DNA from: Streptantibioticus_C sp963761325
GTDB taxonomy: Bacteria; Actinomycetota; Actinomycetes; Streptomycetales; Streptomycetaceae
Direction of reading: 5' to 3'
Length of the DNA stretch: 64,000 nt
Assembly (NCBI GenBank): GCA_963761325.1
Contig: CAVXGZ010000002.1
Location: forward strand, 1,116,001 to 1,180,000
The notes beneath the pieces are model-generated. The model was given only the letters and a program-made list of their open reading frames with translations, searched no databases and had not been told where the DNA came from. Position numbers and translations under genes: made by a program. Position 1 is the stretch's first letter; the number at the start of each line of letters is the position of its first letter. Shown one piece after another: positions 43,272-51,723 of this stretch.

Positions 43272-43583
43272 TCATCTCCCGGGCGAAATACTGGGCCGTC
43301 CGTCGCAGGTCTCCCGCTCCAGCTGCCACTCGGCCTCGGCCTTGCGCAGCCTGCCCAACTCGGCCCGCAGCCGGGTCAGTTCCTCGTCCCGGTCCTCGAC
43401 GACCTCGCCGCCCCGGGCCCGGCCCGTCTGCTCATCACCCTGACGCACCCAGGACCACAGTGTCCCGCCGGTCACCCCGACATCCGCCGCGACCGCCGCG
43501 TACGTGCGCCGACCGGCGGCCGCGCGATACAGCGCCACCGCGTCATTCCTGAACCCCTCTGGATACGGAGACCTACGTCCCAC
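43272..43583 (-). CDS. IS3 orfA (transposase helix-turn-helix subunit)
   Basis: A 103-residue HTH protein: RRSPYPEGFRNDAVALYRAA then RRTYAAVAADVGVTGGTLWS WV and a coiled-coil stretch LTRLRAELGRLRKAEAEWQL. The GTG at 43583 follows GAGGGAGGG; an ATG at 43616 is also possible. In intact elements the A and B products are joined by frameshifting. Confidence 0.72.
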   Translation of the reverse strand: MGRRSPYPEGFRNDAVALYRAAAGRRTYAAVAADVGVTGGTLWSWVRQGDEQTGRARGGEVVEDRDEELTRLRAELGRLRKAEAEWQLERETCDGRPSISPGR

Positions 43584-43623
43584 CAAGACACCCTCCCTCG
43601 GACCATCAAGATCCATTGTCAGA

Positions 43624-44496
43624 GAGCTTTTTCAGCGTGGCCACCGATGGGGTGACGGGGGCGAGGACGCAACGCACGAGGCACCCGTGCCGTTGAGGGA
43701 GGTGTTCGACGTCTCAACTCATCAGCGCAGGTGCCTCGTTGGTTTCCTATCCTGCCGCACTCGACCTGTCTCATGCGCTGGTCGAGTGGGTCACCATGCT
43801 CATCGTCACCCGTGAGGGTGACCGCCGCTGCAAGCTCCCGCCACACCAACGCGCGCTGGTCGGTCTGGTGTACCTGCGCAAGCACGACACCCTGGCTCAG
43901 ATCGCCGCGGGCTTCGGTATCTCCGTTGGTACCGCCCACGCCTACACCGCCGCGGTGATCGACCTCCTGGCCGCCAGGGCGCCCGGCCTGCTCAAGGCCC
44001 TGCGCGAGCACGAACCCCAGTACGTACTGCTCGACGGAACGCTCGCCGAGTGCGACCGTGTCGGCGACGGCCGGGCCGACTACTCGCACAAGCACCGCCG
44101 CCACGGCATAAACGTGCAGGTCGTGACCGATCCGACCGGGCAGGTGCTGTGGATCTCGCCGGCCCTCCCAGGCCGGTGCCACGACCTGACCGCGGCCCGC
44201 ACCCACCGCATCATCCGGATCTGCGAACGCCAGGGCGTCCCCGTCCTGGCCGACCGGGCCTACCAGGGCGCCGGCCCCTGGGTCACCACCGGACGCAGAC
44301 GGCCGCCCGGCAGCCAACTGTCCCCGACACAGCAGACGGTCAACCGGGCACTGGCCGCTTCCAGGGCACCCGTCGAACGCGGCATGGCACTGCTCAAGTC
44401 CTGGCGAATCTTCCGAAGATCCCGGATCAGCCCCAACCGCATGACGTCAGTCGCCAAGGCCGTCCTCACCCTGGAGAGGCAACGCTGAAAAAGCTC
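43624..44496. mobile_element. IS5-family element inserted in the IS3 element
   Basis: Exact 15-bp terminal inverted repeats GAGCTTTTTCAGCGT (43624-43638 and 44482-44496) bracket one transposase gene. The 3-base repeat AGA flanks both ends, a plausible target duplication. The element looks structurally complete. Confidence 0.8.
43739..44488 (+). CDS. IS5-family transposase (intact)
   Basis: A 249-residue DDE-type transposase of the IS5/ISL2 kind. The N-terminal part has an HTH region (IAAGFGISVGTAHAYTAAVI), followed by YVLLDGTLAECDRV with a catalytic Asp, ALPGRCHDLTAART and the VPVLADRAYQGAGPW motif with the second Asp. The third acidic residue lies near APVERGMALLKSWRIF (Glu). Start is a TTG in the first part of the gene; no clear ribosome binding site is visible. 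No frameshift is apparent, so it may be active. Confidence 0.8.
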   Translation: MVSYPAALDLSHALVEWVTMLIVTREGDRRCKLPPHQRALVGLVYLRKHDTLAQIAAGFGISVGTAHAYTAAVIDLLAARAPGLLKALREHEPQYVLLDGTLAECDRVGDGRADYSHKHRRHGINVQVVTDPTGQVLWISPALPGRCHDLTAARTHRIIRICERQGVPVLADRAYQGAGPWVTTGRRRPPGSQLSPTQQTVNRALAASRAPVERGMALLKSWRIFRRSRISPNRMTSVAKAVLTLERQR

Positions 44497-44662
44497 AGAG
44501 TGTCCACACCCCAGGGGTCGCCTCACCACACGCCGCACCCACTTCGCCGACCTCGACCTCGAACCCCCACCGCGCAGGAAGCCCCGCACACGGCGCCCCT
44601 GAATCGAGTGGCAAAGTCCCCCAGGATGGTTTATCGACACCGGTACTGCAGGTGCACCATAA

Positions 44663-44679
44663 GTATACCAGTGGTATAC
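44663..44679. promoter_or_regulatory. Palindromic operator of the toxin-antitoxin pair
   Basis: GTATACC-AGT-GGTATAC is a perfect 7-base inverted repeat with a 3-base spacer, 9 bases before the antitoxin ATG. Type II antitoxins commonly repress their own promoter through such sites. Confidence 0.65.
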
Positions 44680-44688
44680 CATTGGGCT

Positions 44689-44997
44689 ATGACTACTGAC
44701 GCCACCATCAAAGTACCCGCCGCCACACGGGATCGTCTCGCCGCGCTCGCCCGCGAGCAAGAGACCACCATCGGCGCCCTCGTGTCCCGTCTCGCCGAAG
44801 AACAGCCCACTGCCGAGCAGATCGCCGAGCGCGTTGCCGCCACTCGCCGGTATCTGCGCGAGCGGCTGGGCGCCACACTGACCGATGCCGAGTTCGACGC
44901 GGTCGACATGTGGGAGCAGGTCCACGCGGTCGCCGCGAGGCGGCGGCTGCTCTCTGCGAAGGCCGCCCGTAAGGACGCACGCGGAAGCGCCGCATGA
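44689..44997 (+). CDS. Antitoxin (ribbon-helix-helix-type) of a type II pair
   Basis: A 102-residue protein. The N-terminal TIKVPAATRDRLAALAREQE with GALVSRLAEE resembles an RHH DNA-binding antitoxin, and the C-terminal helical part (RYLRERLG to ARKDARGSAA) would wrap the toxin. It overlaps the toxin start by 4 bases (ATGA) and follows a perfect palindromic operator. The preceding DNA is less GC-rich. Confidence 0.72.
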   Translation: MTTDATIKVPAATRDRLAALAREQETTIGALVSRLAEEQPTAEQIAERVAATRRYLRERLGATLTDAEFDAVDMWEQVHAVAARRRLLSAKAARKDARGSAA

Positions 44998-45383
44998 TCG
45001 TCCTCGACACCACGGCCGCCCTTGCCCTCGCTGCCGGGCACGGCACCCTCTACCGACTCGCCGACGCCGCCAACCGCGAGCCTGGCCGTGCACTGATTGT
45101 TCCCGCGCTCTGCCTGATCGCAGCCGAAGAGCAGCGCGAGGGCGCCGGCAATGCGGTGCTCGGTATTCCCGGCGTAGCGGTGGACGCGCTCGACACCGTC
45201 GGCGCTATGGCCGTGGCTATGCTCGGCCGGTCTGGGTTCAGCCACGACATCGCACATGTGATGCATTCTGCGTCTCCGGGTGCGCACCGGATCAGTGAGG
45301 ACATCATCGTCACCCGTGACCCGGATGCCTATCCGCCCGGCTGGATCGCGGTCGGGTACGACGACCCCGACCTGAAACTCTGA
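44994..45383 (+). CDS. PIN-like toxin
   Basis: A 129-residue protein that starts with MIVLDTTAALALAAG, the first-strand Asp of PIN ribonucleases, and has VTRDPDAYPPGW near the C-terminus with further acidic residues. The middle part DIAHVMHSA resembles the second catalytic region. Such toxins cut RNA and are neutralised by the antitoxin. Overlaps it by 4 bases. A degraded IS follows directly. Confidence 0.7.
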   Translation: MIVLDTTAALALAAGHGTLYRLADAANREPGRALIVPALCLIAAEEQREGAGNAVLGIPGVAVDALDTVGAMAVAMLGRSGFSHDIAHVMHSASPGAHRISEDIIVTRDPDAYPPGWIAVGYDDPDLKL

Positions 45384-45397
45384 CCGCGATGGCCTGT

Positions 45398-46082
45398 GGG
45401 CTTAAGACGTCATCTCATGGACGGTTCGGTAGTCTGCTGTCGTGGGGATCGTGGGGATCGTGGGGCGGTTGATTCCGGTTGAGTTGTGAAGCAGTTGCCT
45501 CCGCCGTTCGGGCCTTCGGGGCGCCGACGGCTCACCGCCGCTTCAGCGAGTGGTCCTGGACTGGCCTCGGTGCGCGATCGACTCCGTGAACATGCGGGCG
45601 TTGAAAAGGGGGATCTGACAGGTCCGAATCCTGTCGATCGCGGCAAGTACGGGTCGAAGATCCATTTGATTGTTGAACGCACCGGCCTGCCCTTGCCGAT
45701 CGGCGTCTCCGGGGCGAACATGCACGACAGCCATGGGCTGGAGCCCCTGGTGCGGGGTATCCCGCCGATCCCTTCGCGACGTGGCCCGCGCCGCCGCAAA
45801 CCCGGCAAGCTGCACGGGACAGAGGCTACGACTACCGTCACCTGAGGCAATGGCTCCGCAGCCGGGGCATCACGCACCGTCTCGCCCGGCGCGGAATCGA
45901 GTCCTCCGCCCACCTCGGCCGTCACCGCTGGGTCGTTGAGCGGTCCATGGCCTGGCTCGCCGGCTGTCGCCGACTCCACCGCCGCTACGAACGCAAGGCC
46001 GATCACTTCCTCGCCTTCGCTGCCATCGCCTGCACCCTCATCTGCTACCGCAGACTCACCAAATGAGACGACGTCTAAGCCC
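45398..46082. mobile_element. Decayed IS5-type element, internally deleted
   Basis: Imperfect inverted repeats GGGCTTAAGACGTCATCTCA (45398-45417) and, reversed, GGGCTTAGACGTCGTCTCAT (46063-46082) enclose about 685 bases. Recognisable pieces are GKYGSKIHLIVERTGLPLPI and, in another frame, LGRHRWVVERSMAWLAGCRR and KADHFLAFAAIACTLICYRR. A single missing base near 45.83 kb breaks the frame, an in-frame stop cuts the N-terminal part, and much of the N-terminal half is gone. Confidence 0.75.
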
Positions 46083-46809
46083 ATGCGTCGGTCCCCGCCA
46101 GGAAGCAGGCGATGGTGTAACTGGCGAGTGCGGGCAGCAGGAAGGCCGCAAGCATGACCCACACGCCGAAGAACAGGTGCAGGACGCGGGGGACGGGTGA
46201 GTGCGGCTCCAAGCCCAGGCGGCTGCGGGCATGGCGGGTCACCTTGACCGGTGTGACGGCCGGTCGGGCATCCGCCCTCTCGACCGCGGAGCGTATGGAG
46301 TCCTCCGCCCGTCTGTCACGGGAGATCGTCAGGCGCAGTCCGTGCCGGTCCCGCAGGCGCAAGTCGTCGACCGTGCTGCCGTATCGGCCCATCGTGACGA
46401 ACCGGCGGACACCGGCCAGAGCGTCCAGTTCGATCGTGCGCACACCGGTGAGCGTGCGGGCGGTCAACAGCCTTCTCCCGTCGACGGTGGCGACGTGCGG
46501 TGTGCCCGCCTCCCCGTACCAGATCAAGAGTGCCAGCATCCCGGCGACCAGACCGGCTCCGGTGGCGATCCCGGTGTCCGCGTCCTTCAACACATGGGTT
46601 CGGATCAGTCCCGCGTCCGCGAGGACGACGGTCGCCCACGCCACACCCACGATCCCCAGTCCCAGCCGCATGCGGCGACGGGCGAACGAGGGCTCCACCG
46701 GGGAGGGCGGCAGCTTCCGCCGGGAACGGCGCATCTGCCGGTCGAGCCGACGGCGTTGCCGTGCGAGAGACGCCTTGTTCCTGCCCCATGAAGATCCCCG
46801 CGCCCGCAT
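46075..46809 (-). CDS. Membrane protein of unknown function, 3' end in the IS repeat
   Basis: A 244-residue protein with two membrane segment groups: MRLGLGIVGVAWATVVLAD with GAGLVAGMLALLIWYG and, near the C-terminus, LHLFFGVWVMLAAFLLPALA with a final helix. The middle DLRLRDRHGLRLTISRDRRA is a basic soluble part. The final TAG at 46075-46077 lies inside the inverted repeat of the adjacent IS remnant, so the natural end was replaced by insertion. No family was recognised. Confidence 0.6.
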   Translation of the reverse strand: MRARGSSWGRNKASLARQRRRLDRQMRRSRRKLPPSPVEPSFARRRMRLGLGIVGVAWATVVLADAGLIRTHVLKDADTGIATGAGLVAGMLALLIWYGEAGTPHVATVDGRRLLTARTLTGVRTIELDALAGVRRFVTMGRYGSTVDDLRLRDRHGLRLTISRDRRAEDSIRSAVERADARPAVTPVKVTRHARSRLGLEPHSPVPRVLHLFFGVWVMLAAFLLPALASYTIACFLAGTDAWA

Positions 46810-46852
46810 GGCCGCAGGCTAATCCCGCAGGAGACGGGAGGCCAGCGTTCCG

Positions 46853-47548
46853 CTACGACTCCGCCGCCGTCCGCAGGGCCGCCGTGGCGGAGTCGAGGAT
46901 CGGGTCGCCGTGGCCGAAGCAGGCGACGTCCGCGTCCAGCCGGCTCAGCGTACGGAGAGACCGCAGGGCGCGGGCGCGGTCGGTGTTGAAGACGCCGAGC
47001 GTGGTCCGGCCGCCCGCGTTGGCCACGGCGTCGCCGAGGAAGAGCACGCCTTCGGCGGGCAGGTGGAGCGCGATGCTGCCCGGCGTGTGACCGGGTGCCG
47101 CGACCACGCGGGCGCCGCCGCCGAACGGGAGCACGTCGCCGTCGTCGACCTCGTGGTCCACCGCGACGGCTGGTGCGGGCGGCAGCGCGGGCAGGCCGGC
47201 GAACAGGGCACGTTCCCAGTCCGGCGCGTCCGTGAGGACCGGCGGGGGAGCCGGTGTCTCGCCGCGGATGACGGGCGCGTCCAGGCGGTGTGCGACGACC
47301 TCGACGCCGCCCCACGCCCGGATCTCGGCGGCGCCGCCCGCGTGGTCCTGGTGGCAGTGGGTGAGCACGACCCGACGCAGGTCCGCCGGGCGCGCGCCGA
47401 TGCCGAGGACGGCGGCGGCGATCGCCGGGCCGGCGCCGGCGGTGCCCGCGTCGACCAGCGTCAGCCCGTCCTCGTCGCGCCACAGGTACGCCTGCCCGAC
47501 CTCGAAGCGCAGCAGGGTCAGCCTCGGCAGCAGTTCGACCGTCTCCAT
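46853..47548 (-). CDS. Metallo-beta-lactamase-fold hydrolase
   Basis: A 231-residue protein with the MBL metal motif THCHQDHAGG (HxHxDH) at about residue 66, DAGTAGAGPAI just before it, and further ligands APGHTPGSIALHL and GDAVANAGG with FGHGDPIL at the end. These bind two zinc ions and hydrolyse thioesters, phosphodiesters or lactones. The ATG at 47548 (METVELLPR) fits the family start; an upstream extension would add unsupported residues. It is likely cytosolic. Confidence 0.86.
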   Translation of the reverse strand: METVELLPRLTLLRFEVGQAYLWRDEDGLTLVDAGTAGAGPAIAAAVLGIGARPADLRRVVLTHCHQDHAGGAAEIRAWGGVEVVAHRLDAPVIRGETPAPPPVLTDAPDWERALFAGLPALPPAPAVAVDHEVDDGDVLPFGGGARVVAAPGHTPGSIALHLPAEGVLFLGDAVANAGGRTTLGVFNTDRARALRSLRTLSRLDADVACFGHGDPILDSATAALRTAAES

Positions 47549-47652
47549 GCCCACAGCCTGGTCGATGCCGGGGCCGCGCACGCCCGCGTTCGCTCTCAGC
47601 GGTCGTTGAATCCCGGGCGGCGTGATCGAGCCGGCCGTTAGGATCCCGGTAA

Positions 47653-47729
47653 TGCCCGGGCGTGGTGCAGAGGTTGTCACGCCCGCTCAGCAGGCGGGAG
47701 GACGCCGGTTCGAATCCGGCCCCCGGGCA
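47653..47729 (+). tRNA. tRNA-like fold, isotype uncertain (possible pseudo-tRNA)
   Basis: A 77-base cloverleaf can be drawn: 8-bp acceptor TGCCCGGG/CCCGGGCA, a short D-arm with GTG/CAC, an anticodon stem CCCGC/GCGGG with loop TCAGCAG, and a textbook T-arm GCCGG-TTCGAAT-CCGGC. If functional, the anticodon would be AGC, but position 33 would be C instead of U and one extra base separates the T-arm from the acceptor. No 3' CCA is encoded, as is often the case here. It is either an unusual tRNA or a decayed one. Confidence 0.35.
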
Positions 47730-47820
47730 GGCCGGGCCGGCGGGCGGTTCGCGTCCGGCCGGGTCCGAGGGACAGGGTGCCGCACCGGGGTGCGGACTTC
47801 ACGCACGGGGCGGGGCGGGA

Positions 47821-49251
47821 TGACACGCGGCGGGGCAGTGTCGGAGGACGAACTCACGGCGCTGAACGGGATGTTGGGGCGGCTGAGGGAGCTGCCGGCC
47901 GACGACCCGGTGCGGTTGCGGGCCGAGCGGGTCGCGGGATCGTTCGTCCGGGACGGGCGCACCCGGCGCCGCAAGGCCCGCCGCGCCGTGGTGACCGCCG
48001 CCGACGAGTCGGTGACCGCCCGCACCGCGACCGGCGCCGTGGACCGCCGCGAGGACGCGCCGCTGTCGGCTCCCGGCGTGCCGGGCCTGTTCACCCGGCC
48101 GCGGCGCTGCTACGTCTGCAAGCGGCCCTACCGCCAGGCCGACGCCTTCTACCACCGGCTCTGCCCGGAGTGCGCCGCCGACAACACCGCCCGGCGCGGC
48201 CAGGGAGCCGATCTGCGCGGCCGGCGGGCGCTGTTGACCGGCGGACGCGTGAAGATCGGTTTCCAGCTCGCGCTGATGATGTTGCGCGACGGTGCCGAAC
48301 TGCTCGTCACCTCGCGGTTCCCGGCCGACACGCTGCGCCGGTTCCGCGCCGTCCCCGGCAGCGCGTCGTGGTGGGACCGGCTGACCGTCGTCGCGGTGGA
48401 TCTGCGCGATCCTCGTCAAGTCCTCGGCGTCTGCGAGGAGTTGCGCCGCGAGGGCCGGCCGCTCGACATCCTGGTCAACAACGCCGCCCAGACCATACGG
48501 CGTCCTGCCGAGGCGTACGCGCTCCTCGCCGCCGGTGAGCCCGCGGTGCTGCCTACGGAGGTGTGGAGCGCGCCGGGGTTCCGGCCGATGCCGTTGTCGG
48601 ACAAGGGCGTTGACGACGCGGCCCGGATCGGTGGCGGGCAAGTGGACTCGGCGCTGCGGGAGTTGGCGCTCCCGGGGTTCGCGGAGGTCGCGCCGGCGAC
48701 GATCACTTCGGGTCCGGCACCCGTTCCCGTGCCTGACGAGGCCGGGCTGCTGCCGGACGACGCACCGGCCAACTCCTGGTCGACGCTGGTCGGTTGCCTG
48801 GATCCGGCCGAGGTGCTGGAGACGCATCTCGTCAACGCCTTCGCGCCGACGCTGCCTGTGCGACCGCCTGCTGCCGCTGCTGCTCGCGTCGCCGCGGCCA
48901 CGGCGCTACGTGGTGAACGTGACCGCAGTCGAGGGCCGGTTCGACGTGCGCAACAAGACCGCGCGCCACCCGCACACCAACATGGCCAAGGCCGCCCTCA
49001 ACATGCTCACCCGCACCAGCGGTGCCGAACTCGCAACCCACGGCGTCCACATGTGCAGCGTCGACACCGGGTGGATCACCGACGAGAACCCCGCCCCGAA
49101 GAAGAGCCGACTGGCCGCCCGCGGTTTCCGCACGCCCCTCGACATCGTCGACGGCGCCGCCCGCGTCTACCACCCCATCGTCCACGCCGAGTCCGGCCAC
49201 CGGCCCTTCTCCGGCGTCTTCCTGAAGGACTACCGCGAAGCCGCCTGGTGA
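47821..49251 (+). pseudogene. SDR-family oxidoreductase with N-terminal zinc ribbon, frameshifted
   Basis: The N-terminal 110 residues lead into CYVCKRPYRQADAFYHRLCP ECAADN, a CxxC-x(n)-CxxC zinc-ribbon-like segment, then a Rossmann region (LLTGGRVKIGFQLALMM and ILVNNAAQTIRRP) as in short-chain dehydrogenases. The glycine loop is unusual (TGGRVKIG). Near 48.86 kb an extra C shifts the frame; the continuation in frame 2 reads RYVVNVTAVEGRFDVRNKTA, HTNMAKAALNMLTRTSGAEL with the catalytic-type region, and ends KDYREAAW. It may be a true pseudogene or an assembly error. Confidence 0.7.
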
Positions 49252-49420
49252 CCCGCCGCCGCGGCACGGCAGCCGACCACGCCGTACGCCGGCCGTGCGC
49301 GATCCCAAGCCGCGTTCGGCCAGGTCCGACGTGACATGCAAAGTCAAGATTGGCATAATGCGATCGCGCGCCGCCGCGCGCGCTCCTCGTCCGCAGCCGA
49401 CCACCGGGGGAGCACCGCCC

Positions 49421-49666
49421 ATGAGCCCGACTCGACCCGCTGTCGATCCGGTGGCCGCCGACGCGGCCCGGGAGCGCCTGGCGGCCGCGGTGCGGGCGCG
49501 CGACGCGGCGATCGAGACCGCGCACCGGGTGTTCTGGCAGGCGGTGGACGCCGAGATCCGGACGAAGCACCTCTCGCAGACCGCCGCCGCCGCGGCCCTG
49601 GACTACTCGCGGGAGAACGTCCGCGTGCAGACCGCCCGTTACCGGGATGCCGGGGAGACGGCGTGA
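49421..49666 (+). CDS. Small helical protein preceding tap
   Basis: An 81-residue protein, with the HTH-like region KHLSQTAAAAALDYSRENVR near the C-terminus. It lies directly upstream of tap and overlaps its GTG start by 4 bases (GTGA). GGGGGA lies about 9 bases before the ATG. The upstream DNA has a possible -10 CATAATG at about 49355-49361 that would start the operon. Small ORFs of this kind precede tap in other Streptomyces. A role in controlling the telomere genes is inferred. Confidence 0.6.
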   Translation: MSPTRPAVDPVAADAARERLAAAVRARDAAIETAHRVFWQAVDAEIRTKHLSQTAAAAALDYSRENVRVQTARYRDAGETA

Positions 49667-51714
49667 GCGACTACTTCGACGCGGTCGACGCGCTGCTCGC
49701 CGTCACCGAGCCGTTGCCGGATCCCGCCGAGCGCCGCAGGCTGCGCGAGGCGGGCGGCCTGAGCCAGGAGCAGATCGGCCGGGCCCTGGAGGTCGCCGCC
49801 GGCACCGTCGCGTCCTGGGAGTCCGGCCGCACCGAGCCCAAGGCCCCCAAGCGGGCCGCCTACGCCCGGCTGCTGGAGGGCTTGGCGGCCCGCTTCCCAG
49901 CCGCCGAACCGGCTGCCGAACCGGTCGCGGAACGGGCCCCCGAACCCGTTGCGGAACCCGTCCCGGAGCCCGCCGCCGCCCCCGTGCCGCCGCCTGCGCC
50001 CGAGAGCCGGCCGCCCGCGCCGCGCCCGGTGCGCAAGGCGGTCCGCAGACCCGCCGCCGAGCCGGTCGCCGCCGATCCGCGGTTCGCGTCCGGTCCGCTG
50101 GTCGTCCTGGACGGCGACGGCACCGCGCACGGCATCGGCGGCCTGGTCCTCGACTGCCCGGCCGCAACGGTTCCGGAACTGGTCGAGTGGGCGCTCGGCG
50201 AACGGCTCGGCTCGCCGCGGCTGCACCGCAACGGCAAGGACGCCGATCCGCTGGTCGTACTGACCGCGCCGGCCGCCGAACGCCTGGGCCTGCCCGCGGA
50301 GTTGGCGGACCGGCGCGGTCTGCGGCTGGCGGAGGACCACCCGGTGGTCCGGCAGATCGCCCGTGCGCAGTGGCAGTTGACCCGGCGCGGCTTCGGCCCG
50401 TGGGCCCGCGTCTACCGGCCCGCGCGGGACGGGCGGCGGCAGTGCGTGCAGCTCGCGGTGCTGCCCTGGGGCGCGTTGGACGACCGGGCGTGGGGGAGCG
50501 CGGCGGGTCTCGCACCGGCCCGGCTCGCCGACGTGCTGGGCGACTACGCGGCCCGGGTGCTCACCCCGCGCGGTTCCACCGCCACCAACGGCCTGGAGCT
50601 GATGTCCGCGTTGCGCCCGCCGACCCGTGCCGCCCTGGACGACGCCACCGGCCGGTACGTCTCCCGGCCGGTGCCCGGTTCGTTCAGCCGGCCGATCGAC
50701 CCCGCGCCGCCGGAGGCCCCCGACGAGCACCCGGTCGCCCGGGGCCGCCGTCCCGGCGACGCGATGGACGAGGAGGCGTACGACTGGCACCGCCCGATCG
50801 AGCTGCTGACCGACGAGGAGTGCGCGCTGCCCTACGTCGTCGGCCTGGACGTCAACATGGCGTTCGCGGCGGCGGCCAACCGGCTCAACATCGGCACCGG
50901 CGAGCCCCTCCACGTCCGGCACCCCGCGTTCGACCCGAAGATGCCCGGCTGCTGGCACGTGGACCTGACCCACGCGCGGATCGATCCGCGGCTGCCCTCG
51001 CCGTTCACCCCGTCCGGCGAGCACCCGTCAGGACCGGCCTGGTACGCGACGCCGACCGTGGCCTACGCGGCCGAACTCGGCTTCGAGGTGCGGCCGTCGC
51101 AGGCGTGGATCCGCCCGGAGCACGGACCGTACTTCGACCCCTGGTACGCCCGGCTGCGCGACGCCTACCTGGCGACGATGGCCGAACTCGGCGTCACCCC
51201 CGGCATGGACGAGGCCGCCTTCCTGGCCGCGATGGAGGTCCACAAGTCCCTCGACCCGGGCCGCGCCGCCCTGCTGTCCGCGATCAAGGCCACCGTCAAG
51301 GGCGGCATCGGCAAGCTCCGTGAACGGCCGCAGGGCGCCCGCTACCGGCCCGGCGACCGCTGGCCGGCGCTGGAGCGTCCCAACTGGTCGCCGCACGCCC
51401 GGTCCCAGGTCATCGCCAACAACCGGATCGGCCAGGCGCGCAAGCTGGCGGCGTGGGCCCGGCACGGCCGCTACCCGGTCGCCGTGCTCGCCGACTGCGC
51501 GGTCTACCCCTCGCCCGGCCGGTCCGCGTCCGACGCCGTCCCGCGCACCCCCGACGGCAAGCCGGTCCCCGGCGGATTCCGGCTCGGCGTGAGCCCCGGG
51601 ATGGTCAAGCTCGAAGGCGTCCGCGAGTTCTACTGGGCCGCCGACCTCATCGAGGCCGGCCACAATCCCGGCCGTCACATCAAGGGCGTCGACGCCGCGT
51701 TCGACGGGGAGTAG
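49663..51714 (+). CDS. tap: Telomere-associated protein Tap
   Basis: A 683-residue protein of linear Streptomyces replicons that binds the terminal palindromes and recruits the terminal protein Tpg. The N-terminal HTH region reads EAGGLSQEQIGRALEVAAGT, followed by a Pro/Glu/Ala-rich linker (residues about 85-130), then the long conserved region with VVGLDVNMAFAAAANRLNIG and HPAFDPKMPGCWHVDLTH. The GTG overlaps the preceding small gene, and tpg starts 9 bases downstream. The length is close to the usual 700-740 residues. No frameshift is seen, so it is probably functional. Confidence 0.9.
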   Translation: MSDYFDAVDALLAVTEPLPDPAERRRLREAGGLSQEQIGRALEVAAGTVASWESGRTEPKAPKRAAYARLLEGLAARFPAAEPAAEPVAERAPEPVAEPVPEPAAAPVPPPAPESRPPAPRPVRKAVRRPAAEPVAADPRFASGPLVVLDGDGTAHGIGGLVLDCPAATVPELVEWALGERLGSPRLHRNGKDADPLVVLTAPAAERLGLPAELADRRGLRLAEDHPVVRQIARAQWQLTRRGFGPWARVYRPARDGRRQCVQLAVLPWGALDDRAWGSAAGLAPARLADVLGDYAARVLTPRGSTATNGLELMSALRPPTRAALDDATGRYVSRPVPGSFSRPIDPAPPEAPDEHPVARGRRPGDAMDEEAYDWHRPIELLTDEECALPYVVGLDVNMAFAAAANRLNIGTGEPLHVRHPAFDPKMPGCWHVDLTHARIDPRLPSPFTPSGEHPSGPAWYATPTVAYAAELGFEVRPSQAWIRPEHGPYFDPWYARLRDAYLATMAELGVTPGMDEAAFLAAMEVHKSLDPGRAALLSAIKATVKGGIGKLRERPQGARYRPGDRWPALERPNWSPHARSQVIANNRIGQARKLAAWARHGRYPVAVLADCAVYPSPGRSASDAVPRTPDGKPVPGGFRLGVSPGMVKLEGVREFYWAADLIEAGHNPGRHIKGVDAAFDGE

Positions 51715-51723
51715 GAGCAGGCC

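Larger units (their letters stand above)
42354..44525. mobile_element. IS3-family element interrupted by an IS5-family element
   Basis: The ends are TGAGGCG-type imperfect inverted repeats: 42354-42379 against 44500-44525, with TGTGGACAC/GTGTCCACA at the inner edge and CCCC..GG and GAGGCG further out, starting with the TGA typical of IS3. orfB and orfA lie on the minus strand. The right part of the element is split by a second IS at 43624-44496. No convincing target duplication flanks it. Confidence 0.72.

Noticed and set aside
44509..44602. Short plus-strand tail reading RRTHFADLDLEPPPRRKP
   Set aside because: It could be the 3' end of a gene cut by the IS3 insertion, but it is too short and no matching 5' part was seen left of the element.
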